Below, in pieces: positions 1 through 5,003 of a stretch of 10,889 nucleotides of DNA (positions within the stretch are counted from its first letter, which is position 1; every line of letters begins with the position of its first letter). The translations under genes and the position numbers were made by a program. The stretch lies in NCBI GenBank assembly GCA_034409055.1, contig DAOUMU010000209.1:1-10889 (forward strand). Reading direction: 5' to 3'. The notes under the pieces are model-generated. The model was not told the origin of the DNA, searched no databases, and was given only the letters and a program-made list of their open reading frames with translations. Source of the stretch: DAOUMU01 sp034409055. Lineage in GTDB: Bacteria > Chloroflexota > Anaerolineae > 4572-78 > J111.

Positions 1-2
1 TG

Positions 3-110
3 AAATATGTCACCGAAACATTAAAATTGCTTCCGCAAATGCCTGATCCTATTTTTATTCGACAAATTACCGCCAATATTGCCCAAATTGGCAGTATCAA
101 TACCTCTTAA
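3..110 (+). CDS. C-terminal end of an unidentified protein (partial)
   Basis: The reading frame is open from the left edge of the window and stops with TAA at 108-110, giving the last 35 residues of a protein whose start lies outside. The tail is polar with short hydrophobic stretches (it includes LPQMPDPIFIRQI) and has no motif I recognise. It is called coding because the frame is open from the edge and neighbouring genes in this genome are closely packed. Thirty-five residues is weak evidence on its own. A perfect inverted repeat overlaps its stop codon. Function unknown. Confidence 0.45.
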   Translation, partial: KYVTETLKLLPQMPDPIFIRQITANIAQIGSINTS

Positions 111-128
111 ATGGCGAAGGTATTGATA
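95..128. repeat. 11-bp perfect inverted repeat across a stop codon
   Basis: TATCAATACCT (95-105) and AGGTATTGATA (118-128) are exact reverse complements around a 12-nt loop. The loop contains the TAA stop of the partial gene. No T-run follows on either strand, so it is not a canonical Rho-independent terminator. It could still be an mRNA 3'-end structure or part of the scar where the neighbouring minus-strand gene was lost. Confidence 0.55.
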
Positions 129-309
129 AGACCAACCTGTTGATTTGTAAATGGTCAGTAAGCGATATCGTGATGCTGAAAATACGGGTCAGCAGAATTT
201 CGTACATCAGGGTGGCCAGAGTAACCATAAATAGTCCCAGATAAGTTTGCTTTGTAGCCGAAGATTCTACAATCATAAAAACACCAATTTCACCAGGAGG
301 TAGCCCCAT
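97..309 (-). pseudogene. Truncated N-terminus of a spermidine-synthase-like membrane protein
   Basis: The minus-strand frame contains a stretch (YLGLFMVTLATLMYEILL, followed by TRIFSITI) that I recognise as the typical first membrane helix of the large polytopic spermidine-synthase-like proteins common in Chloroflexota. In that family it normally continues into several more helices and then a methyltransferase-type domain. Here the similarity ends around position 166, and the frame runs through unrelated sequence to a stop at 97. Only about 45 of several hundred residues remain. Translation could start at the first Met, or more plausibly at Met12 (MIVESSATKQ); neither has a clear Shine-Dalgarno. 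The parent family is recalled, not searched. A remnant left by deletion is the simplest reading. Confidence 0.6.
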
Positions 310-380
310 AGCTAATAGAATAGGGTGTGTTTCATTTCATTTAGAATACAACTATAGTCCTGTGGATTTACGATTAAGTC

Positions 381-430
381 AATCCAAAACTTGTCCTGAG
401 CATCGTCGAAGGATCATAAATCCAAACTTG
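381..430. repeat. Dispersed TCCT...AGGA repeat between direct repeats
   Basis: TCCTGAGCATCGTCGAAGGA (394-413) has partly inverted ends. It matches the TCCTGAGC..GTCGAAGGA type of intergenic repeat that I recall as very widespread in bacterial genomes, including Chloroflexota. It lies between AATCCAAAACTTG (381-393) and AATCCAAACTTG (419-430), a 13/12-bp direct repeat differing by one A. The direct repeats could mark an insertion or a local duplication. Confidence 0.5.
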
Positions 431-510
431 AAGTTCAAGGATTTTGGGTTTGAAGAGGCTTGATCAGGTTGCTGGGCAACACCTTCAATGATATACTTCT
501 TGGTAGTACC

Positions 511-528
511 GTATCCTCCTCGAATTTG
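511..528. repeat. Sequence matching the end of the MITE at 3358-3470
   Basis: GTATCCTCCTCGAATTTG differs at only 2 of 18 positions from the end of the 113-bp element read inward from its right side (GTATCCTCTTCAAATTTG). A second partial match, TTTGAAGAGG (449-458), equals the first 10 bases of the right terminal repeat. The two matches face away from each other, so they are not one intact element. They may be solo ends of decayed copies. Confidence 0.45.
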
Positions 529-564
529 ACAATGATTTTGTCACCAAAACTACTCGCCAGCATC

Positions 565-600
565 GTGACCGTTGACCGCTGACCGTCGACTGCCGTAAAA
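565..600. repeat. Degenerate 7-bp tandem array (TGACCG type)
   Basis: Consecutive 7-bp units GTGACCG, TTGACCG, CTGACCG and TCGACTG are followed by CCGTAAAA. This resembles the heptanucleotide short tandemly repeated repetitive sequences described in filamentous cyanobacteria. A related array, mainly in the opposite orientation, lies at 4781-4815. Both end in a similar ACTGCCGT(C)AAAA. Confidence 0.65.
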
Positions 601-658
601 AATTGGATTTTGATGTGTATTGAACGATATCGATACGGAAAAATACTGAGTAAAGGCC

Positions 659-1882
659 ATGAAGTTGCAAGACAAATTAGCCCGGGGCATTAGCGCCGCT
701 CAAGCCGGCCATAAGGCAGAAGCCCGAAAATTTTTAACCGAAGTGATAGAGACCGATGAAACCCAACTTGAGGCCTGGTTATGGCTGAGCCAACTCGTGG
801 ATAGTTTAGAAGAAAAGGTGATCTGCCTGGAAAACGTGCTGACTCTGGATGCCGCCAATGAATTTGCCCAGAAAGAGTTGGCCAGGGTCAAATCTCAACA
901 AGAAGCGTTTTTTACTCCCACCTACCGTCCAGGTGAAGAAACCCCTCCGCCTGCTGTGGTCACCATGCCTGAAGCGGCCAAGACCCCTATTGTGGCCGAG
1001 TATCCCCACGAAGATGAGTTTGATAACGAATGGCTCTGCCCCTACTGTACTGCCCTGACCCAGCCTGAAGATCGAACCTGCCCGGCCTGTCGCCGTTCAT
1101 TGATTATTAGCAGACGCGTTAAGGAAGAGCGCACGGTCTGGCTATGGCGGGGTATTTTTTTGCAATTTGTGATTGCCCTCTTCCTGTTTATCTTTGGCCT
1201 GGCCTCATTCACGGTTATGGTTAAACTGCAAGGAATTTCAAACCCGATCCCTTTTCTGCCCCTCTATTTTGGCCTGTCGGTTGACCAGCCAGAGGCCTTG
1301 ATCCAGACCGTGTTGACCGCCTTCCCCCTTTGGTTCTTTTGGGGCCTGGTGGGGGTGATCCTCTATTCCCTCAGTCTGATGCTGTTGTTATATTTTCGGG
1401 TGCCCTACGGTCACTTCCTGTATCTGGTCAACTCAGGCATGATGTTGGTTCTGGGTGCTTTTGGGATTATATTCTTGCACGACTCTCTGGCGACATTAGC
1501 GCCGAGTGTGATCGGGCTATTTTTGGGAGCGGGGCAACTGTTGATTACCCTAAATCTATGGATTGATTTCACCTTTGAGGAAGGTCGTTTACGATTAAAA
1601 GTTGATCGAGGGGCCAAAAACCATCCTTCGCTCTTTATCAGCGCTCGTAAATACAGCGAGTTGGGTATGTGGGGATTGGCCGTCATCCACCTGCGCCGGG
1701 CCATTGCCAGAGAGGCCAGAAATCCATCCTACCATGCCGCCCTGGCCGTCGCTTACATGAATATTAAACGTTATGACCTGGCCGAGAAAGCCTTAGGCGA
1801 CGCTGAAAAGCTGGCTCCCAAGACCATCGAATTTCGGCGATTACGAGAACAATTAGACACTTTGGTCAAGAGTCAAACGTGA
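659..1882 (+). CDS. TPR / zinc-ribbon / polytopic membrane protein
   Basis: A 407-residue protein of composite architecture. Residues 1-80 form an alpha-helical TPR-like region. Residues 85-120 are a Pro-rich linker. A zinc ribbon follows with CPYC (127-130) and CPAC (141-144). Four hydrophobic segments lie near 163-187, 222-246, 252-274 and 281-300. A second TPR-like region near 325-400 includes an AALAVAYMNIKRYDLAEKAL repeat. Both ends probably face the cytoplasm and act as protein-interaction scaffolds; this is inferred from four membrane passes. The ATG at 659 is preceded only by a weak AAAGG. The stop lies 4 bases before the CPBP protease start, so the two are probably co-transcribed. 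No enzymatic motif was seen. The exact function is unknown; uncharacterised proteins of this design are familiar from Chloroflexota. Confidence 0.85.
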   Translation: MKLQDKLARGISAAQAGHKAEARKFLTEVIETDETQLEAWLWLSQLVDSLEEKVICLENVLTLDAANEFAQKELARVKSQQEAFFTPTYRPGEETPPPAVVTMPEAAKTPIVAEYPHEDEFDNEWLCPYCTALTQPEDRTCPACRRSLIISRRVKEERTVWLWRGIFLQFVIALFLFIFGLASFTVMVKLQGISNPIPFLPLYFGLSVDQPEALIQTVLTAFPLWFFWGLVGVILYSLSLMLLLYFRVPYGHFLYLVNSGMMLVLGAFGIIFLHDSLATLAPSVIGLFLGAGQLLITLNLWIDFTFEEGRLRLKVDRGAKNHPSLFISARKYSELGMWGLAVIHLRRAIAREARNPSYHAALAVAYMNIKRYDLAEKALGDAEKLAPKTIEFRRLREQLDTLVKSQT

Positions 1883-1886
1883 AGTT

Positions 1887-2597
1887 ATGACCATTATCGA
1901 CTTTTCCCATCTTTGGCTAAATCTAACCCGGCTGGCCATTATTTTTTTAACGACCTTATTAGCCTGGATCACCTACCGGAGTAATCTGCTCCTCAAAGAA
2001 TTTCAGCCCGATTTCAATTTATTGCTCTCGCCTCCGGAATTAATCGTGCGGATGCTGCTGGCAGGTATTTGTCTGTTGCTGGCCTGGTCGAGCCGTTTAC
2101 CAATGGCCCAACTCGGCCTGATGGCCGACAACCCCCTCCGAACTACCGGGGCAGGCATCGGAATCGGCATTATCGTGGTCATTGGTATCAATGTGTTAAC
2201 CAGTTGGTGTATTAACCACTTTGGCCGGCATATTTACTCTCCTCTCGTCATCCGCAATATCTTACCACGTCGCCCGATGGAATGGGGGCTGGTCGCCCTG
2301 GCTTTTTTACCGGCGGTGGCCATGGAAGAGTTACTGTTTCGCACCCTCTGGCTGGGCGGTTTCAGGGGAGCCGTGCCCCTGCCCCTGTTGATCGCCGGCA
2401 CTTCTATCCTCTTTGGATTAATGCACCAGCCGCAGGGTCAACTGGGGATAATCATCGCCGGTGGTATCAATGTCATTTTCTCAATGCTCTTTGTCTGGTC
2501 AGGCCAGTTATTGCTTACTTTAACCGCCCACTATGTCGTTAATTTGCTACAACTTATTGTGGCTAATTATCAAAAAAACTGGTTAGAGGACTATTGA
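1887..2597 (+). CDS. CPBP-family intramembrane glutamic endopeptidase
   Basis: A 236-residue polytopic protein with all expected CPBP (Abi/CAAX protease, PF02517) motifs. EELLFR gives Glu147, Glu148 and Arg152. FGLMH gives Phe176 and His180. The last helix has HYVVN (His215, Asn219). Hydrophobic segments lie near 11-32, 54-70, 88-107, 133-152, 163-182, 186-206 and 207-226. In the family, the conserved Glu and His residues activate water for peptide-bond cleavage within the membrane, as in Rce1 CAAX processing. Bacterial members serve in prenyl-protein-like processing, bacteriocin immunity or signalling. The substrate here cannot be told. The ATG follows the preceding stop by 4 bases and lacks a strong ribosome site, suggesting coupling to the TPR/zinc-ribbon gene. 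It converges on the pentapeptide-repeat gene with only 9 bases between stops. Confidence 0.9.
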   Translation: MTIIDFSHLWLNLTRLAIIFLTTLLAWITYRSNLLLKEFQPDFNLLLSPPELIVRMLLAGICLLLAWSSRLPMAQLGLMADNPLRTTGAGIGIGIIVVIGINVLTSWCINHFGRHIYSPLVIRNILPRRPMEWGLVALAFLPAVAMEELLFRTLWLGGFRGAVPLPLLIAGTSILFGLMHQPQGQLGIIIAGGINVIFSMLFVWSGQLLLTLTAHYVVNLLQLIVANYQKNWLEDY

Positions 2598-2606
2598 AAA
2601 AAGAAA

Positions 2607-3056
2607 CTACAACTGAATCGTACCATCTGGCATTGTCGCGCCGCGCAACTTGGTTCCACTCAGGTCGGCTCCGCTCAGGTCGGCTCCGCCCAAGTTGGTA
2701 TAACCCAAGTCGGCCCCCTTCAGATCGGCCTGGCTCAGGGTAGCATAGCCCAAGTTGGCCTCGCTCAACTTGACCCCGCGCAAGTTGGCCTCACGCAAGT
2801 CAGCCATGATCAAGTTGGCGCCACGCAGATCAGCCAAAGTCAGGTTAGCCCGGCGCAGGTCGGCCTCGTTCAGGTCAGCCTCACCCAGATCGACCCGATA
2901 TAGGTTAGCCTCGCTCAGATCAGCCCACCTCAGGTCGACTCCGTGCAGGTCAGTCCCGCTCAGGTCGATTCCACTCAGGCCAGCTTCCCGTAAGTCTGGT
3001 ATTTCACCTTTATCGCGCGCAGATTTGATGATCTGTATAACCTCTTGACGTTCCAT
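2607..3056 (-). CDS. Pentapeptide-repeat protein
   Basis: A 149-residue protein. A 20-residue N-terminal cap is followed by 24 uninterrupted pentapeptides (residues 21-140, consensus A(D/N)LxxA), every one with Leu at the central position. It ends with TMPDGT, a tail often seen in such proteins. The repeats should fold as a right-handed quadrilateral beta-helix of about six coils. Family members include DNA-mimic gyrase protectors (MfpA, Qnr), but most have unknown roles and nothing here points to a specific one. At DNA level the repeat is a 15-bp periodicity that also keeps antisense frames open. It is second in a minus-strand pair, 6 bases after the stop of the small membrane protein gene. 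It has no strong Shine-Dalgarno of its own, which fits translational coupling. Confidence 0.93.
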   Translation of the reverse strand: MERQEVIQIIKSARDKGEIPDLREAGLSGIDLSGTDLHGVDLRWADLSEANLYRVDLGEADLNEADLRRANLTLADLRGANLIMADLREANLRGVKLSEANLGYATLSQADLKGADLGYTNLGGADLSGADLSGTKLRGATMPDGTIQL

Positions 3057-3062
3057 CGCTGC

Positions 3063-3272
3063 TCAAAACCGATTATACAGCGCGTTGATTAATGCCTCAT
3101 TGACCGGTGTCGGGGTCGAGGTCGGTTCAGGCGTCAATGTAGGATCAGGTATTGGCCTGTCACTCACGACCAACACCGAGGTACACATCATACTACTAAC
3201 GAGCACCATTAGAATGACCAACCCCATAATGGTCAAGGTACGACGGATATCGACCAGTGTACCCCAGGTCAT
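3063..3272 (-). CDS. Small single-pass membrane protein with Thr/Pro-rich tail
   Basis: A 69-residue protein. A short basic N-terminus is followed by a hydrophobic helix at about residues 12-36, then a Pro/Thr-rich stretch (38-57, with PDPTLTPEPTSTPTP) and a short C-terminal segment. The ATG at 3272 is preceded by AGGGAGAAG at suitable spacing, which supports it as a real gene. Cys30 lies in the helix but the context (SSMMC) is not a good lipobox, so a lipoprotein is unlikely. It probably starts the operon with the pentapeptide-repeat gene. Its upstream region carries the MITE about 85 bases from the start codon. No family recognised. Confidence 0.7.
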   Translation of the reverse strand: MTWGTLVDIRRTLTIMGLVILMVLVSSMMCTSVLVVSDRPIPDPTLTPEPTSTPTPVNEALINALYNRF

Positions 3273-3349
3273 AACTTCTCCCTATCCAAAATTTCTTGCA
3301 ATTTTTCCAGCATCGTTGCTTCGTTTACCTCGCTTATCCAAAAAATTCA

Positions 3350-3478
3350 CAATCTATGTATCCTCTTCAAAAGTAAGGGCGAGGCAAGTCGGATTGGCAG
3401 TGAGCAAAACAAACAAGCCACGCTCCGACTTGTCTCGCCCCTACGTCACCAACAAATTTGAAGAGGATACCAATCTAT
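3350..3478. mobile_element. MITE-like element, 113 bp, with 8-bp target duplication
   Basis: GTATCCTCTTCAAA (3358-3371) and TTTGAAGAGGATAC (3457-3470) are perfect 14-bp terminal inverted repeats. They are bounded directly by the identical 8-mers CAATCTAT (3350-3357) and CAATCTAT (3471-3478), a textbook target-site duplication. Inside, a second inverted repeat pairs 3373-3393 with 3424-3444 at 19 of 21 positions around a 30-nt loop, so the whole element can form a long hairpin. It encodes nothing and must be moved in trans. An 8-bp duplication fits several IS families (IS66, IS6, ISL3, IS256, IS1595). IS66 ends usually begin GTAA, which is close to GTAT, but this family assignment is only a guess. 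Confidence 0.85.
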
Positions 3479-3517
3479 TGTATTATGCCGCCCCCTGCGT
3501 TAATAATCAACTCCACC

Positions 3518-3558
3518 AAAAAAAATGGGGCATTTCACTACAGAAATGAAATGCCCCA
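3518..3558 (-). terminator. Rho-independent terminator (minus strand)
   Basis: The 12-bp stem TGGGGCATTTCA (3526-3537) with TGAAATGCCCCA (3547-3558) has a 9-nt loop. On the minus strand it is followed directly by eight T (plus-strand A at 3518-3525). This is a strong intrinsic terminator for minus-strand transcription. The nearest upstream minus-strand gene is the Clp1-like one, about 300 bases away and already separated by another hairpin. It may therefore end a non-coding transcript or be a leftover. Confidence 0.8.
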
Positions 3559-3623
3559 AAAGGAGAAGGAAAGGAATAGAAATATTACGGGCCACTATAT
3601 ATAGGATATAACAAAAACGTGAT

Positions 3624-3717
3624 AATGGACAGGGTCATAAGTCATTAAAAAATTGCCCATAAGTCACTGAAATGGATAGTGCCAAAAGTCACATCTAAAC
3701 GGCCTAAAAGTTACTTG
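3624..3717. repeat. Two 47-bp units carrying four iteron-like motifs
   Basis: Positions 3624-3670 and 3671-3717 align without gaps at 31 of 47 positions. Each unit contains two AAGTCACT-type motifs: AAGTCATT (3639-3646), AAGTCACT (3661-3668), AAGTCACA (3686-3693) and AAGTTACT (3708-3715). Each is preceded by a G/C-rich GGTC, GCCC, TGCC or GGCC. Spacing is 22, 25 and 22 bp, about two helical turns, so they would lie on one DNA face. This suggests a multi-site binding region: a transposase end of the multi-repeat kind found in the IS21 family, or an operator. No cognate protein is in the window. Confidence 0.6.
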
Positions 3718-3725
3718 CTTTCTTT

Positions 3726-3752
3726 AAAAACCCCCAAAAATTGGGGTTTTTT
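3726..3752. terminator. Bidirectional Rho-independent terminator
   Basis: AAAAACCCC (3726-3734) pairs with GGGGTTTTT (3743-3751) across an 8-nt loop. It has a run of six T on the plus strand (3747-3752) and a T run on the minus strand. On the minus strand it lies about 120 bases after the stop of the Clp1-like gene, so it probably ends that transcript. Confidence 0.75.
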
Positions 3753-3815
3753 GTAGGCAAAAATGTGCTATATTATAGATAGTGATCTGGTTTTTTTCCC
3801 TCCTCCTTTACCACT

Positions 3816-3854
3816 CCCCCTGGTTGCTACCCCCCAGCCAGGGGGACTTTTTTT
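3816..3854 (+). terminator. Terminator-like hairpin with T7
   Basis: CCCCCTGG (3816-3823) pairs with CCAGGGGG (3838-3845) around a 14-nt loop, and seven T follow at 3848-3854. The T-run is on the plus strand, yet no plus-strand gene ends nearby. It sits just past the end of the minus-strand Clp1-like gene, in the wrong orientation for it. It may protect that gene from plus-strand read-through. Confidence 0.6.
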
Positions 3855-3868
3855 GTTCCCAGTATGTA

Positions 3869-4762
3869 TCATTCTAAACGTTGATCCCGAAATGTGTCCG
3901 AGTTCAAGGTTAAATCGCCCAAGCGCAATGCATCTACCTGGGCCAGCGACTGTAGCGGTGTGTGCAGGGTGACTTGTCTGGTTTCAACATCATACTGCCT
4001 GACAATACCCAAGTCCAGGGTGAGTCCACGCCCGTCTTCCAAGGCCACTAAACGATGGGGGATAAAATGCAGGGAGGGGAATACCGCTAACCGCCGCCAA
4101 TCTATCTTCAAGGGGCGGGCTGCAGCAAAGTAATGGGCAAACCGCGCAGCACGATAGGTCTGGCGAGTGATCGTGTCCCGTGGTTGTATAGCCAGAGAAG
4201 AACGCAAATCCACCACCCGCACCCGACGGCTACGGCGCAGGGGCAACAGCAACGACTCTAACTCGTTAGCACGTTGGATAGCAAATACAACGGCCGGACG
4301 TAACAAGTCAATCTTGGCCAGCTTCAGGGCCGTGCCTCCCTGGGCCGGATCTACCAGACCACTGGTATCATAGATAATCACTTCCGCTCTGGCTTCTTGC
4401 CCCATCTGGATCAACTGTGAAGCACCGACCAACATAGGTAGCATGTGTCCTCGGGGCGAAACTGCGCCAACAAAACTCCGCCAATACCGGCCCCGGGGGG
4501 GGAAGGATTTATCCTCGACTCTACCGACTGCCAGGGTCATAGTGGTCGGTGGTCCCAATGTACTCTGGCCAGGGTCACCATCCAGGTAGGCCACGCAACG
4601 CAATTCGGTACATAATCGCTGATAAAGATATCGAGCAAATGTACTCTTGCCTACGTCGGGCGCGCCGATTACCAGCAGCACCCCATGCAGTTGGGTCAAC
4701 TTGAGTTGCTCCCATGCTCTGGGAACATCTATTTGTTTCTCGGCCATGGTCTGGAAGATCAC
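3869..4762 (-). CDS. Clp1/Grc3-like P-loop protein (putative polynucleotide 5'-kinase)
   Basis: A 297-residue protein of the Clp1_P type. Walker A is GAPDVGKST (33-41). LDGDPGQSTLGPPTT (60-74) matches the DxDxGQ..xxPP signature of Clp1/Grc3/Nol9 and archaeal polynucleotide kinases. A Walker-B-like IIYDTSGLV lies at 129-137. Relatives transfer the ATP gamma-phosphate to the 5'-hydroxyl of RNA or DNA ends. The C-terminal 90 residues look beta-rich but are short compared with eukaryotic Clp1, so this is a compact version. Kinase activity is inferred from family, not shown. The frame opens at GTG (4762); the ATG at residue 6 (4747) is an equally plausible start, and neither has a good Shine-Dalgarno. 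The gene stands alone, divergent from the 413-residue unknown. A bidirectional terminator lies about 120 bases downstream. Confidence 0.85.
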   Translation of the reverse strand: MIFQTMAEKQIDVPRAWEQLKLTQLHGVLLVIGAPDVGKSTFARYLYQRLCTELRCVAYLDGDPGQSTLGPPTTMTLAVGRVEDKSFPPRGRYWRSFVGAVSPRGHMLPMLVGASQLIQMGQEARAEVIIYDTSGLVDPAQGGTALKLAKIDLLRPAVVFAIQRANELESLLLPLRRSRRVRVVDLRSSLAIQPRDTITRQTYRAARFAHYFAAARPLKIDWRRLAVFPSLHFIPHRLVALEDGRGLTLDLGIVRQYDVETRQVTLHTPLQSLAQVDALRLGDLTLNSDTFRDQRLE

Positions 4763-4780
4763 ACACTGTAAGCCTGCAGC

Positions 4781-4815
4781 GGTCAGCCGTCAGCTATCAG
4801 CCTACTGCCGTCAAA
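4781..4815. repeat. Degenerate 7-bp tandem array (GTCAGC type)
   Basis: Units GGTCAGC, CGTCAGC, TATCAGC, CTACTGC and CGTCAAA follow one another at exact 7-bp spacing. They lie in the divergent region just upstream of the Clp1-like gene. The array belongs to the same CGGTCA/TGACCG heptamer type as 565-600. It ends in ACTGCCGTCAAAA, close to the ACTGCCGTAAAA end of that array. Confidence 0.65.
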
Positions 4816-4936
4816 ACTGGGCGACACTCCCTTCGGTCGGGGTTTGGTCCCTACATTTTGAGAAGATACTTAATTTGACAATGTCCATGGGTCAGTTGAA
4901 CGCTTACCAAAAAGTTAGAATAAGCCTATAAACCCA

Positions 4937-4999
4937 TTGACAAAATGTATGGGGAGTGATATTCTGCTGATAGAGTCAATTATGACCAGCCAAGGAGGT
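4937..4999 (+). promoter_or_regulatory. Sigma-70 promoter and strong ribosome site for the 413-residue gene
   Basis: TTGACA (4937-4942) is a perfect -35 box, followed at 17 bp by TATTCT (4960-4965), four of six matches to TATAAT. Transcription should start near 4972, giving a leader of about 30 bases. AAGGAGGT (4992-4999) is a full Shine-Dalgarno 4 bases before the ATG at 5004. This is the best promoter/ribosome-site pair in the window and suggests solid constitutive expression. Confidence 0.8.
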
Positions 5000-5003
5000 A
5001 AAT

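Larger units (their letters stand above)
310..658. other. Gene-free interval with dispersed repeats
   Basis: No convincing coding region is present. The interval holds a TCCT...AGGA repeat flanked by 12-13 bp direct repeats (381-430), a copy of the end of the MITE found at 3358-3470 (511-528), and a degenerate 7-bp tandem array (565-600). A weak promoter-like pair, TTGAAC then AATACT, lies shortly before the 659 start codon but is too poor to call. A 42-codon minus-strand frame at 563-435 is not supported. Confidence 0.6.
3273..3868. other. 600-bp gene-free interval rich in structured elements
   Basis: No convincing gene lies between the small membrane protein and the Clp1-like gene. In order it holds the MITE (3358-3470), a strong minus-strand terminator (3518-3558), an AT-rich stretch with TATATA-like motifs (about 3590-3615), four iteron-like motifs (3624-3717), a bidirectional terminator-like hairpin (3726-3752) and a plus-strand terminator-like hairpin (3816-3854). 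Three terminators with no evident coding transcript suggest a small RNA or remnants of lost genes. Confidence 0.6.

Noticed and set aside
435..563. Minus-strand 42-codon frame (MLASSFGDKIIVKFEEDTVL and onward)
   Set aside because: It looks mildly protein-like, but it is short, lacks a ribosome site and overlaps the MITE-end match. I could not tie it to any family.
485..670. Minus-strand 61-codon frame
   Set aside because: It runs through the heptamer array and the start of the TPR gene; composition is repeat-driven.
2755..3048. Plus-strand open frame opposite the pentapeptide-repeat gene
   Set aside because: It is low-complexity Ser/Arg/Leu sequence produced by the 15-bp periodicity of the real gene on the other strand; there is no ribosome site.
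3085..3549. Plus-strand 154-codon open frame
   Set aside because: It covers the antisense of the small membrane gene, all of the MITE, and a terminator. It is not a plausible protein.
3624..3717. Possible CRISPR array
   Set aside because: The repeats are only 8-14 bp, degenerate, and spaced 22-25 bp start to start. There are no spacer-sized unique segments and no cas genes.
3763..3972. Plus-strand 69-codon frame
   Set aside because: It crosses a terminator hairpin and continues antisense to the Clp1-like gene.
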